DNA of 64,000 nt from Flavobacterium orientale (GCF_014638005.1 NZ_BMFG01000008.1:1-64000); one strand, 5' to 3'; counted from the first letter of the stretch, positions 9,449 to 18,865 are shown. Made by a program: numbers and translations. Notes: generated by a model not told the origin, from the sequence alone.

Positions 9449-10498
9449 ATGAAAACAAAATTTGTAACACTCTTACTGGTTATTACCGTAGTGGCTTGCA
9501 ACGAAAAACAAGCGAACTCCGCTGAGGAAAACCCACCTTCCTCCTATTTGGATTATTCCAACAGCGACGACCAACTAACGGGCGGTATCAAAATGATTCC
9601 CATTACCACCGACAAAGGAACGTTTAACGTCTTTACCAAACGCGTGGGAAACAACCCCAAAATGAGGGTGCTGTTATTACATGGCGGTCCGGGCGGTACG
9701 CACGAATGTTTTGCTGCGTTTGATGGCTACCTGCCCAACGAAGAAATTGAATACATCTACTACGATCAATTGGATTCGTATTACAGCGATAAACCCAATG
9801 ATTCCACGCTATGGACAACCGAACGTTTTGTAGAAGAAGTGGAACAAGTTCGCATAGCGTTACACCTCACCAAAGACAATTTTTATCTATTGGGGCATTC
9901 TTGGGGTGGCATTCTAGCCATGGAATATGCCTTAAAATACCAACAGAATTTAAAAGGATTGATCATTTCCAACATGATGATGAGTGCTCCCGACTATGGT
10001 AAATATGCCAATGAGGTATTGGGTCCGAAACTCGACCCCGAAGTACTGAAAGAAATTAAAGCGTTAGAAGCTAAAAACGATTTCAGTAATCCGAGGTACA
10101 CCGAATTATTGATGAATCATTATTATACGAAACACATTTTACGTCTACCGCTAGAAGCGTGGCCGGAACCGATTAATCGGATGTTCAACCATTTAAACCC
10201 CAACATTTATGTCTACATGCAAGGGCACAGTGAGTTTGGCATGACCGGAGACGCAACATTAAAAAATTGGGACGTTACCGATCGCCTAAAATCGATTAAA
10301 ACTCCCACCTTAGTCATCGCAGGTACCCACGATACGATGGACCCGAAACACATGGAATGGGTGGCCAACGAACTACCAAACGGTCGCTTGCTGCTTTGTG
10401 AAAACGGAAGTCATTTGGCTTTTTATGACGACCAAAAGACCTACTTTCCTGGTTTAATTAAATTCGTTAAAGAAGTTAATAACCAACAATTTAAATGA
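9449..10498 (+). CDS. Alpha/beta-hydrolase lipoprotein, proline iminopeptidase-like
   Basis: About 349 aa from the ATG at 9449; a TTG two codons earlier is a less likely start. The N-terminus MKTKFVTLLLVITVVACNEK has a lipobox. The oxyanion motif HGGPGGTHE and the nucleophile elbow GHSWGG (Ser151) are typical of the S33 prolyl iminopeptidase group; AGTHDTMD and NGSHLAF supply the likely Asp and His. It may release N-terminal residues from peptides or hydrolyse another small amide or ester. The DUF418 gene follows after 15 bp. Confidence 0.93.
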   Translation: MKTKFVTLLLVITVVACNEKQANSAEENPPSSYLDYSNSDDQLTGGIKMIPITTDKGTFNVFTKRVGNNPKMRVLLLHGGPGGTHECFAAFDGYLPNEEIEYIYYDQLDSYYSDKPNDSTLWTTERFVEEVEQVRIALHLTKDNFYLLGHSWGGILAMEYALKYQQNLKGLIISNMMMSAPDYGKYANEVLGPKLDPEVLKEIKALEAKNDFSNPRYTELLMNHYYTKHILRLPLEAWPEPINRMFNHLNPNIYVYMQGHSEFGMTGDATLKNWDVTDRLKSIKTPTLVIAGTHDTMDPKHMEWVANELPNGRLLLCENGSHLAFYDDQKTYFPGLIKFVKEVNNQQFK

Positions 10499-10513
10499 TA
10501 TACTAGTTATACG

Positions 10514-11731
10514 ATGGTAAAACTTATAACCCCACAAAAAGACCGCATCCAATTTCTTGACGCCTTACGAGGCATCGCTATTTTAGGCATTTTAGTGGCC
10601 AACATTTATTATTTCTCGGGCTTGTTCTTTATGGACCCTGCGGAACAATACCCTTGGGCTGCGTCTTCTTGGGACATGCCATTCGACTTTGTGTTGTACA
10701 CCTTGGTGGACGGAAAGTTCTATTCCATCTTCTCATTGCTGTTTGGCATCGGTTGTGCGATGCAATACCATAGTTTGCAAAAGCTCGACCATCCTTTTAT
10801 TCCTTTCTTTACCCGACGGATGTTTTGGTTGTTCGTCATTGGGATGTGTCATCTGACCTTTATCTGGTTAGGTGACATTCTGACGTTATATGCCGTACTG
10901 GGGTTTGTAGCGATGCATTTTGTGCATACCTCCGACAAAAACCTCCTAAAGTATGCCATCATATTGCTGCTGTTACCCCTGGTAAATGATTTTGTCATCA
11001 ACCACATCGGGTGGAACTACCCCAAGTACTTTTTCAAAATGAACCATGCAGTAGCGTCCTATTTCGATATTCCGATACGGGAGTTTGGGGAAGTAAAAAC
11101 CACCAACATGAACCTGTACCTCAAGAACGAAGATTGGGCCGTGTTCTTCAAAACCAACCTCAGTAACGTGTTCATCAGAATGGGCCACCTGTTGGAAGAC
11201 GGACGCCTTTTCAAAGTGTTAGGCATCTTTCTGATTGGCCTTTGGTCCGGAAGGGCTATTGTACACAACAACCTCCTAACCAATACCAAGTTGTTGCGTA
11301 AAGTAGCGGTACTCGGCATTACGATTGGTTTGCCGATTTGCTTTCTTCGCACCTATATCGAGTTCTTTGGTTATGAACTACCCTATGCGAGTACGTTAAA
11401 AACACTGACCTATGCTCTCGGCACCGTTCCGCTGGCTTTGGGTTATGCTGCCGTTCTTGCACTACTGCATCAAAAGAAAGCTACCCTATTCCGCTGGTTT
11501 GAACCTGTAGGGAAAATGGCGTTGACCAACTATATCCTACAATCCTTCCTGGCGATTGGCTTCTTCTACGGAATTGGCCTAGGCTTTGCCGGAAAGTTCG
11601 GAGCTATTCCCATCTTTGGTAGTGCGTTGTTAATCTACACGCTTCAAATCATCGGGAGCAACTTGTGGTTGCAACGATTTAAACAAGGACCCTTCGAGGG
11701 TTTATGGCGAAAACTAACGTATAAAAAATAA
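10514..11731 (+). CDS. DUF418-family membrane protein
   Basis: 405 aa, polytopic, with about eight to ten hydrophobic segments. It begins with RIQFLDALRGIAILGILVAN, the usual start of DUF418 and related heparan-acetyltransferase-like proteins, and ends with the family-typical segment GKMALTNYILQSF followed by GPFEGLWRKLTY. Members are inner-membrane proteins suspected to move or acylate small molecules; no activity is shown here. The two genes downstream encode an O-acyltransferase and its partner, which fits an acyl-transfer theme. Confidence 0.92.
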   Translation: MVKLITPQKDRIQFLDALRGIAILGILVANIYYFSGLFFMDPAEQYPWAASSWDMPFDFVLYTLVDGKFYSIFSLLFGIGCAMQYHSLQKLDHPFIPFFTRRMFWLFVIGMCHLTFIWLGDILTLYAVLGFVAMHFVHTSDKNLLKYAIILLLLPLVNDFVINHIGWNYPKYFFKMNHAVASYFDIPIREFGEVKTTNMNLYLKNEDWAVFFKTNLSNVFIRMGHLLEDGRLFKVLGIFLIGLWSGRAIVHNNLLTNTKLLRKVAVLGITIGLPICFLRTYIEFFGYELPYASTLKTLTYALGTVPLALGYAAVLALLHQKKATLFRWFEPVGKMALTNYILQSFLAIGFFYGIGLGFAGKFGAIPIFGSALLIYTLQIIGSNLWLQRFKQGPFEGLWRKLTYKK

Positions 11732-11770
11732 AAACCGAGAATTCTTTACTAACCTAAACCAATACTAAGT

Positions 11771-12811
11771 ATGCATTTAAAAAAAACCGTAATCATTGCC
11801 CTTTGTGTCGGACTCGTTGCCGTAGGAGCCTGGGAACTCTTCTGGCGTTCCAAAGGCTATTTCCCCGACTTGGATGATGACAAACACTTGTGGGCTATCA
11901 ACCGAGCCAAAGTAGACAAAGCCACTTCCAACGATGTGGTGTTAGTGGGTTCATCCCGCATCTTATTCGACATCCAATTGAAAGAATGGAAAGCGTTAAC
12001 CGGCATTCAACCCATTCAATTAGCCAATGCGGGTGCCTCACCGCTCCCCGTGTTTAATGACATCGTAGAAAACAGCGACTTCAATGGCACGGTCATTCTG
12101 GGCGTGACACCGCCGCTCTTTTTCTCTACTACCTATCCGCAAGCTCCGCCTTGGTCAAGAGCTGGTTCGCGTACAAAGTTTTACCACGACCGTACCTATG
12201 CCCAACGGTTAAATTACAGCTTGTCCGTACCGTTACAAAACACTTTCGCGTTACTCAGTGACGATGAAGAAGGTTGGTACGACGACATCAACTTAAAAGC
12301 GTTATTGAAGACCATTAAAATGGAAAAACGTACCGCCACACCCGATATGCCGCCGTTTTATCGGTTTCAGGATATTGATATCGATAGAAATGTTCGGATG
12401 AAACAACGGGTAGTGACCGATACGGCCTTTGCAGGTTCGATTAAAAAGGTGTGGAAATTCTTTATGTTAGCCGATATGCCGCCACCGGATAAAGACGGTA
12501 CGATTGTCTTTTTCCTTAAAGACCTCAAGAAGTTTCAAGCTCGGGGTGGGAAAGTCATTCTCGTGCGGTTGCCTTCTTCCGGTTTTTTCCATGATTTGGA
12601 AACGAATGTCTTTTCCCGCAAAGACTATTGGGACGTATTGGTGTCGCAAGCCGGGGTACCCGCGTACCATTATACCGATTATGAACCGCTAACGGGATTT
12701 GATACACCCGAATGGTCGCATTTGTCAGGACCGGATGCCTCGGTGTTTACGGAACGATTCGTAAACCTACTGTTGAAAGAAAATGTAATTCCTAACGCTA
12801 AAACCAACTAA
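11771..12811 (+). CDS. SGNH-like protein partnered with the MBOAT acyltransferase
   Basis: 346 aa with one N-terminal hydrophobic anchor (about 4-22). A block-I-like motif GSSR (60-63, in DVVLVGSSRILFDI), GNAGAS-like residues at about 90, and a C-terminal EWSHLSG that could supply His resemble AlgJ/AlgX/DltD-type SGNH proteins, which accept or transfer acyl groups outside the membrane. The usual GDS serine motif is GSS here. The stop codon is two bases before the MBOAT start, so the pair is surely co-transcribed. The acylated polymer is unknown. Confidence 0.82.
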   Translation: MHLKKTVIIALCVGLVAVGAWELFWRSKGYFPDLDDDKHLWAINRAKVDKATSNDVVLVGSSRILFDIQLKEWKALTGIQPIQLANAGASPLPVFNDIVENSDFNGTVILGVTPPLFFSTTYPQAPPWSRAGSRTKFYHDRTYAQRLNYSLSVPLQNTFALLSDDEEGWYDDINLKALLKTIKMEKRTATPDMPPFYRFQDIDIDRNVRMKQRVVTDTAFAGSIKKVWKFFMLADMPPPDKDGTIVFFLKDLKKFQARGGKVILVRLPSSGFFHDLETNVFSRKDYWDVLVSQAGVPAYHYTDYEPLTGFDTPEWSHLSGPDASVFTERFVNLLLKENVIPNAKTN

Positions 12812-12813
12812 CC

Positions 12814-14229
12814 ATGCTATTTAATTCCTTAAGTTTCATCGTCTTCTTGGTGCTGGTTTTGGCACTGTATTATTCGCCTATTTTCAATTGGACCTCCAAA
12901 AAACGGATGCTCCTCTTGGCGAGTTATGTCTTTTACGGGTTGTGGAATCCACCGCTCGTAGTATTACTTTGGATTTCGACTATGGTCGACTGGACCGCCG
13001 GTCAAAAACTGGCCGTTGAGGAAAACGAACGCAAGCGAAAAGGCTGGTTGGTGCTGAGTATGGTAGTCAACCTGGGCTTTCTCGCCTTTTTTAAATACAG
13101 AGACTTCCTGTTGGACAATTTTACCTCGGTGGTGAATACCTATGGCTACGGCTATCAGGCTCAACCGATGGATATCATTCTGCCGATGGGGATTTCGTTT
13201 TATACCTTCCAAACGATGTCGTATACCATCGATATGTACAAACGGAAAATCGAACCGGCTAGAACGTTTCTCGACTTTGCGTTGTACGTAACCTTCTTCC
13301 CGCAATTGGTTGCCGGACCTATCGTAAGAGCCAAAGACCTGATTTCGCAGTTTTATGAAGAAAAGAAAGCCACCGCCAATCAATTCATTTGGGGGTTGTT
13401 CTTACTTACTGTGGGTTTGTTCCAAAAGATTGTGTTGGCCGATACGCTGCTGTCTACCACTGCTGATGACGTTTTTGGTTCCAACAAACTGCTGCATGGC
13501 GTGGATGCTTGGGTAGGTACGCTCGCGTTTTCGGGACAGATATTCTTTGATTTTGCAGGGTACTCCACTTGTGCTATCGGGATTGCGTTGCTGTTGGGTA
13601 TTGTTTTACCCGATAACTTCCGGTACCCGTATGCGGCGTTAGGGTTTTCTGACCTGTGGAAGCGTTGGCACATCTCGTTGTCCAGTTGGTTACGCGATTA
13701 CTTGTACATTCCATTAGGGGGCAATCAGTTTGGGGTGGCTCGTATGTATGCCGCGTTAGTCATCACCATGCTCTTAGGTGGTTTGTGGCATGGAGCCGCA
13801 TGGACCTTTGTGGTTTGGGGTGGTTTGCATGGGTTATACCTGATTTTGGAACGCTTGCAACGCAGGTACCTTCCGTTTCAGATTACGGCTGCAAATGGCA
13901 TCTTCCTGGCGTTCCTGACGTTTACGTGTGTCAACATCACATGGGTGTTTTTTAGAGCCCGAGAGTTTGGAACGGCTTGGAACATGATTACCTCGATGAG
14001 CTTTCTGACCTCAGATGGGGAGAAAATTATTGAAACCTTTGATATGTGGAAAGTCCTTACGGTGGTTACCGTGATGTTCCTGTGTCATTGGTTCATGAGA
14101 AATACGTCAATGAAAGAAGTTTCGTTGAAAACGTCACCTTGGGTGATGGGGGTTATTTGGGGGTTACTCTTCTTCTTAATTGTGATTGCACAAGGCAGTG
14201 GAGAGCAATTCATCTATTTTCAATTTTAA
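12814..14229 (+). CDS. MBOAT-family O-acyltransferase (AlgI/DltB-like)
   Basis: 471 aa, about ten membrane segments, the usual length for this family. Conserved landmarks: LPMGISFYTFQTMSYTID, FFPQLVAGPIVR, the FWRRWH-like segment LWKRWHISLSSWLRDYLYIP, and GLWHGAAWTF with the catalytic His326. AlgI-type proteins carry acetyl or other acyl groups across the inner membrane for O-acylation of exopolysaccharide or other cell-surface polymers, using the SGNH-like partner encoded just upstream. Confidence 0.96.
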   Translation: MLFNSLSFIVFLVLVLALYYSPIFNWTSKKRMLLLASYVFYGLWNPPLVVLLWISTMVDWTAGQKLAVEENERKRKGWLVLSMVVNLGFLAFFKYRDFLLDNFTSVVNTYGYGYQAQPMDIILPMGISFYTFQTMSYTIDMYKRKIEPARTFLDFALYVTFFPQLVAGPIVRAKDLISQFYEEKKATANQFIWGLFLLTVGLFQKIVLADTLLSTTADDVFGSNKLLHGVDAWVGTLAFSGQIFFDFAGYSTCAIGIALLLGIVLPDNFRYPYAALGFSDLWKRWHISLSSWLRDYLYIPLGGNQFGVARMYAALVITMLLGGLWHGAAWTFVVWGGLHGLYLILERLQRRYLPFQITAANGIFLAFLTFTCVNITWVFFRAREFGTAWNMITSMSFLTSDGEKIIETFDMWKVLTVVTVMFLCHWFMRNTSMKEVSLKTSPWVMGVIWGLLFFLIVIAQGSGEQFIYFQF

Positions 14230-14285
14230 ATAACAACAGCCACAAGCTATTGAGTTAACCTAAATAAATACGGTAGTAAAGTTTT

Positions 14286-14990
14286 TTAAACCACATAGAC
14301 ACAGAGCTATGCGAAACCAAATAGTGGTTCTATGTCATTTTCCTATGTATCTATGTGGTTTATGGTTGTAATGTTTTTTTTAACCACATAGAAGAGAGAC
14401 ATAGCTTTTGATTTCTAAAAGACGCTTCGCTCAAGTAAAGAAACACATAGCTATGCGAAACCAAAACCCGAGCGGTCAATGTCATGAAGTTAAGGATTTT
14501 GTAATTTGAAAAAGGCACACAAAGCTGATCACGCCCAGTTTGTCATCCCGACGCAAGGAGGGATCCCATAATCCAAGTCACACAAAGCTTATGGAGACAC
14601 ATAGCTATGTGAAACCAAGCAATTGGTTGTATGTCCTTTTTCCTATGTACCTATGTGGTTAAAGGTTTTAAGTTTTTTTTAACCACATAGGAGACACATA
14701 GCTTTTGATTTCTAAAAGACGCTTCGCTCAAGTAAAGAAACACATAGCTATGCGAAACCAAAACCCGAGCGGTCAATGTCATGAAGTTAAGGATTTTGTA
14801 ATTTGAAAAAGGCACACAAAGCTGATCACGCCCAGTTTGTCATCCCGACGCAAGGAGGGATCCCATAATCCAAGTCACACAAAGCTTATGGAGACACACA
14901 GCTATGCGAAACCAAGCAATTGGTTGTATGTCCTTTTTCCTATGTACCTATGTGGTTAAAGGTTTTAAGTTTTTTTTTAACACATAGACG
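14286..14990. repeat. Repeat block with a 295-bp direct duplication
   Basis: The gap between the acyltransferase and the next gene. It starts with units of the ACATAG/CTATGTGG family. The stretch from 14406 (GCTTTTGATTTCTAAAAGAC) recurs almost unchanged from 14701, an offset of 295 bp, continuing to about 14985. Each copy embeds a member of the second repeat family (GTCATCCCGACGCAAGGAGG, near 14541 and 14836), so one repeat has been inserted in the other before the block was duplicated. No gene is seen. Confidence 0.9.
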
Positions 14991-15088
14991 CAGTTAATGA
15001 TAAAAAGCGAACAGTAACAAACTATCCGGTTTATAAATGCACAAAATGGTAAACAAAAAAGAATACTAACATTTAAATTTTTAAAAGT

Positions 15089-15451
15089 ATGGCAACAATT
15101 AACATTTTTGTAAGTAGAGCAGGAAACTCGAACCAAATTAAATTAAAAGATTCCGAGGGGCACAATCCCGGGAACGATGACATTACAACATTGGTGAATC
15201 CCGGCGATGTTATTATTTGGCAATTAGATGATAACAGTGGTTTGTATTCCTTAGATGGGGTAGAAATAAAAGGAGATAGCCCCTATAATTTATTATCGGT
15301 GGCTCCTACCGGTAGAGATAACGTTTTTACCGCATCCGTGACAAGGGCATCTCCCGGTCAAGGTGCTATTGAAAAATATAAAATCGGGTACACCATCAAT
15401 CGCGGGGAACAAACGCAATGGGATGATCCGAAGTTGCAAATGAACAACTAA
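15089..15451 (+). CDS. Small hypothetical protein preceding the adenylate cyclase
   Basis: 120 aa, no signal peptide, rich in short beta-prone segments (TINIFVSRAG, PGDVIIWQLDDNSG). The NPGDVIIWQ motif recalls cupredoxin-like or other beta-sandwich folds, but no metal ligands can be assigned. The stop is 8 bp before the start of the cyclase gene, which implies co-transcription and perhaps a role as ligand or regulator of the cyclase. Function unknown. Confidence 0.75.
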   Translation: MATINIFVSRAGNSNQIKLKDSEGHNPGNDDITTLVNPGDVIIWQLDDNSGLYSLDGVEIKGDSPYNLLSVAPTGRDNVFTASVTRASPGQGAIEKYKIGYTINRGEQTQWDDPKLQMNN

Positions 15452-15459
15452 TGTAATGT

Positions 15460-17292
15460 ATGGAATCAGTAAAAGCTTTTAAATATCGCCTGGTACTTCT
15501 GTTGTTGGCGTCCGTTTGTTATGGACAGAACCAGCGAGTGGCGGATAGTTGTAAAGCACTTTATAAATCGAATACGGTAAAAACCAAAGAGCGTCAGATG
15601 GACTTGCTGAGGAGTATAGCAGCAAACGAAACCAATCCTGACACCACCGTTTACTATTCGGAGGTGCTTATTAAAAAAGCTTTTGCTGATTCTTCTCATG
15701 CCTTTTTACACAGTGGTTACCTTCAAAAAGGGAATGCACTGAAGAAAAAAGGTGATTTTCATGCGGCATTGGAAGCCTATTTAACCAGCTTGAACTATGC
15801 CAAGCGAATGAATTCTACAATTGGTTTGGGAGCCATCACTATATCCATAGCTGATATCTATTCTGAAATGGGGAATGCCGCTAATGCAGAACTTTATTAT
15901 AGGCAAGGCATTGAAGTGCTTCGGGAAACCAACGACTCCATCAAACTGGCTACAGCCTTATTGAATGCCGGTGATGAGTTTTCAAGAGATAAAAAGTATG
16001 CCATTGCTTTGGACTATTTCAAGGAATCGGGGGCCATCTTCAAAAAGAAACAGCATTTGATTGGTACTGCCTATAACCTTGGCAATATCGGGATGGTGTA
16101 TGCCCAACAGGGTAAAAATGAATTGGCTAAAGCTAACATACGGGAGGCAATTGCTATTTTAGAGGGCTTGGAAGATTATGCCGCCGTGACCGTCTATTTG
16201 ATGGAGATGTCTGACATCTACCGCAGGCAGAACGATGGAAAGACGGCTTTGGAGTATGCCAACACCAGCTTGGAATTGGCCCAAAAATATGGCCTGAAAG
16301 ACCAAATCAGCAACGCGAATTTAAAACTCTCGGAGTTGTATGAGCAGCAAGGCGACATGGCCCGCTCCTACCGGTATTATAAAGACCATATTCGGTATCG
16401 GGACAGTGTAACCAACCTGAAGACGGTGCAACAAATGGCCGATTTGCGAACGGATTATGAAGTGTCGCAGAAGCAAGTGGTGGTGGACCTGTTGGAAAAG
16501 GACATCGAGATACAGCAACTGAAGGACAAACGCCAGAAAAACATTATTGTGGCGACGGCCGGGACGTTGTTTTTGTTGTTTCTACTCGCTTTGGGGTTGT
16601 ACCGACGCAATACCTACATCCGCAAGACGAATTTGATTATTGAAAAGGAACGGAACCGCTCGGACAGTTTGCTGTTGAACATTTTGCCGGAAGAAACCGC
16701 CCAAGAACTGAAAAACAAGGGCAAAGTAGTCGCCAAAAAGTTTGATGCCGTGACGGTGCTCTTTACCGACTTCAAAGATTTTACGCACTATGCCGAGAAT
16801 TTATCGCCGGAAAAGCTCGTGGAGAGTGTGGATTATTATTTTTCGAAGTTTGATGCGATTATGGAGCAGTACGGTTTGGAGAAGATTAAAACGGTGGGCG
16901 ATGCCTATATGTGTGCCGCCGGCCTACCCTATCCTACCGAGGATCATGCGGTGAAGATGGTGCAAGCGGCTCTTGATATGGCGGCTTTTGTGAAAAACGC
17001 CCACGAAAGTAACGGAACGTTGCACATCACCCGGTTTGATATCCGGATTGGGGTGCACTCAGGCCCTGTAGTGGCGGGTGTGGTGGGCACTAAGAAGTTT
17101 GCTTACGACATTTGGGGTGACACGGTGAATGTGGCTTCGCGGATGGAAACGTGTTCGGAGGCGGGACGGATTAACATTTCGGAGCGGACGTATGAGCTGG
17201 TGCGGGATGTTTTTGTGTGTGAGTACCGTGGGGAGTTGGAAGTGAAAAACAGGGGGTTGCTGAAGATGTTTTTTGTGAATGGGAGGGTTTGA
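15460..17292 (+). CDS. Class III adenylate cyclase with N-terminal TPR sensor region
   Basis: 610 aa: signal peptide (to about residue 22), tetratricopeptide repeats (about 60-320), coiled coil, one membrane helix (about 361-381) and a C-terminal cyclase domain (about 425-608). Metal-binding Asp437 (in FTDFKDF) and Asp481 (in KTVGDAYM), transition-state Asn557 and Arg561 (in DTVNVASRM) are present. Lys477 and Asp550 are the pair that selects ATP, so the product should be cAMP rather than cGMP. The TPR part probably sits outside the membrane and controls activity. Complete and apparently functional. Confidence 0.94.
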   Translation: MESVKAFKYRLVLLLLASVCYGQNQRVADSCKALYKSNTVKTKERQMDLLRSIAANETNPDTTVYYSEVLIKKAFADSSHAFLHSGYLQKGNALKKKGDFHAALEAYLTSLNYAKRMNSTIGLGAITISIADIYSEMGNAANAELYYRQGIEVLRETNDSIKLATALLNAGDEFSRDKKYAIALDYFKESGAIFKKKQHLIGTAYNLGNIGMVYAQQGKNELAKANIREAIAILEGLEDYAAVTVYLMEMSDIYRRQNDGKTALEYANTSLELAQKYGLKDQISNANLKLSELYEQQGDMARSYRYYKDHIRYRDSVTNLKTVQQMADLRTDYEVSQKQVVVDLLEKDIEIQQLKDKRQKNIIVATAGTLFLLFLLALGLYRRNTYIRKTNLIIEKERNRSDSLLLNILPEETAQELKNKGKVVAKKFDAVTVLFTDFKDFTHYAENLSPEKLVESVDYYFSKFDAIMEQYGLEKIKTVGDAYMCAAGLPYPTEDHAVKMVQAALDMAAFVKNAHESNGTLHITRFDIRIGVHSGPVVAGVVGTKKFAYDIWGDTVNVASRMETCSEAGRINISERTYELVRDVFVCEYRGELEVKNRGLLKMFFVNGRV

Positions 17293-17375
17293 GAATTTTT
17301 TGGTTTTTTGATTCTTTGATTTTTTTATTTTTTAGTTTGTTCCTTAAAATAACGTACTCCAATAACTGGAACTCA

Positions 17376-17726
17376 ATGTTGACTAAAGAACTGCATACCG
17401 AAAACCGACAACAACAAACGCTGTTTATTTCTGCTAAAAACAAGGAAGGCATTGACGAACTCAAGCAAACCCTCCTCTCTTTTGTCAACACGGGAGCCTT
17501 GCGAAACAACGAAACCATAGCTACCAATTCCCGTCATTACGACTCGCTTTTAAAAGCGTTGGAAGAAATTCAGAAAGTAAAATGGGGCTTGGAGTCAGGC
17601 ATCAGTGCTGATTTAATGGCGATTGACATTCGTGAAGCCTTGTACCACTTTGGTGAAATTACGGTCGAAGTAACGAATGATGAGCTGTTGGGAAATATTT
17701 TTGCTAATTTTTGTATCGGGAAGTAA
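17376..17726 (+). pseudogene. mnmE: 3' fragment of the tRNA-modification GTPase gene mnmE
   Basis: About 116 codons matching only the C-terminal quarter of MnmE: an end-of-G-domain piece (LFISAKNKEGIDELKQTLL), then the helical tail with DLMAIDIREALYHFGEI and the invariant ending FCIGK, where the C-terminal catalytic Cys lies. The N-terminal folate-binding domain and the GTPase P-loop are absent, and upstream codons (17289-17375) do not look like MnmE. Fragments like this form when an element inserts in mnmE and supplies a replacement 3' end; the 3' end of mnmE (trmE) is a known integration site for SGI1-type islands. The intact gene is not in the window. Confidence 0.88.
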
Positions 17727-17852
17727 AGAAAGCCAACAAATTAATTGAAAATTTAGTTATAGATTCAAAATATAAACCATTGTTTACAAAACAGGAAAGA
17801 ATATTATGCAGAAGTAGACTTGAATTGTCAATAAGAGACAATGAAAACTGAT

Positions 17853-18458
17853 TTACATAACATTTTTTTTGCTCTTCATAAAAGCTAATTGTCTTTTAAC
17901 ACCTGTCACGTTTATTCTATATTGAACCATTTCTAAACTACAATTATAATGTTCTGCTATGTTTTCAAGTGACATTTCATTTTTTAATGATTGAATTAAG
18001 GCAGGCTTTGGTAATTGTAAACAAGAACCTAACCATTCTGCTTCATTTTCTTGACCTTCATCAAAACTTCTTAAAAAGCCTGAAAGACCTGTACTTTTTG
18101 TTTTTTCGGAAACTTCATGTTTGCAAAGAATATGTGCTAATTCATGCATTAAATTACTCTGTTGTCTTGCAGAGGTATGAGTAGGATTATGAATTATAAT
18201 GTATTTTCCCCCACTTAAAGGAATCGTAGCGGCAGACCAATGTCTAGAACCATTTACTAACAACTCATCTAATATATCTGTTGATATTCCTTGTATATTG
18301 GAAGGTTCAAAAATGGGAACATTTAAAAATTCACATAATTTAAATGCACACAAAGGTGAAGAAGCATATAATCCTAATTTTTTTCTTAATTCAACTACTT
18401 TTTCATCGGTCCATTTCTTAAAACCTCTTTTATATGTTTTCTTTTGTTGCAGAGGCAT
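17853..18458 (-). CDS. capP: ImmA/IrrE-type zinc metallopeptidase, CapP-like CBASS regulator
   Basis: 201 aa. Zinc motif HELAH (His105, Glu106, His109) with a downstream NEAEWLG segment giving the likely third ligand, as in ImmA/IrrE peptidases. It overlaps the 3' end of the HTH gene by 29 bp, so the two are translated from one transcript, divergent from the CBASS genes. In characterised CapH/CapP pairs the peptidase is stimulated by single-stranded DNA, cleaves the repressor and so turns CBASS on. The same role is inferred here from domain pair, orientation and neighbours. A prophage-type ImmA pair is the alternative. Confidence 0.85.
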   Translation of the reverse strand: MPLQQKKTYKRGFKKWTDEKVVELRKKLGLYASSPLCAFKLCEFLNVPIFEPSNIQGISTDILDELLVNGSRHWSAATIPLSGGKYIIIHNPTHTSARQQSNLMHELAHILCKHEVSEKTKSTGLSGFLRSFDEGQENEAEWLGSCLQLPKPALIQSLKNEMSLENIAEHYNCSLEMVQYRINVTGVKRQLAFMKSKKNVM

Positions 18459-18771
18459 AAGCTAAATTTATCATTTGTATTAAGGCTTCAGAAGTTGAAG
18501 GAGGAAGAGATTTATCTGCTCTTAAATGTGCTATAACTTCATTCTGAACATCTTCTGAATTTGTATTTGAATTAGTAAAATAATCAGTTGAAACTTCTAA
18601 CCAATCACATAATCGCAAATAAGTATCAATATCAGGTAAATTTCCCTGCTCAATTCTTGAAAGTGTAGATGCACTAACACCAATTTCAGAAGCAAGTAAT
18701 CTTAATCCTTTACTACCTCTTTTTGATTTAATCATTTCAGAAAATCTCTGAGTATCTAATGAAGTGCTCAT
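18430..18771 (-). CDS. capH: Xre-family HTH repressor, CapH-like
   Basis: 113 aa. Residues about 8-62 form an Xre helix-turn-helix (GLRLLASEIGVSASTLSRIE, then LCDWLEV). The C-terminal 45 residues (DVQNEVIAHLRADKSLPPST) are a likely dimerisation helix and the place where a partner peptidase would cut. Transcribed away from the CBASS genes with several TGTTT/AAACA dyads between them, so it should repress both directions. Pairing with the overlapping metallopeptidase gene is the standard CapH/CapP arrangement. Confidence 0.85.
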   Translation of the reverse strand: MSTSLDTQRFSEMIKSKRGSKGLRLLASEIGVSASTLSRIEQGNLPDIDTYLRLCDWLEVSTDYFTNSNTNSEDVQNEVIAHLRADKSLPPSTSEALIQMINLAYASATKENI

Positions 18772-18800
18772 TGTTAATAACTTAAATTAATTGTTAATAA

Positions 18801-18865
18801 TGTTTCGGCAAACATACAAATGTTTCTTTGGTAAAACAAATTTTATTTGTTTCTTTGCTGAAACA
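18801..18865. promoter_or_regulatory. Three dyads, candidate operators of the HTH repressor
   Basis: In the divergent gap: TGTTTCGGCAAACA (18801-18814), TGTTTCTTTGGTAAAACA (18821-18838) and TGTTTCTTTGCTGAAACA (18848-18865). All share TGTTT and AAACA half-sites; the last two are 27 bp apart and almost identical. The element ATTGTTAATAA is also repeated just before (18771-18800). Placement between repressor and target genes supports operator function. Confidence 0.65.

Noticed and set aside
17289..17375. N-terminal extension of the mnmE fragment ORF
   Set aside because: Starts at a TTG overlapping the cyclase stop, A+T-rich, and does not resemble MnmE; only from about 17376 is the sequence MnmE-like.
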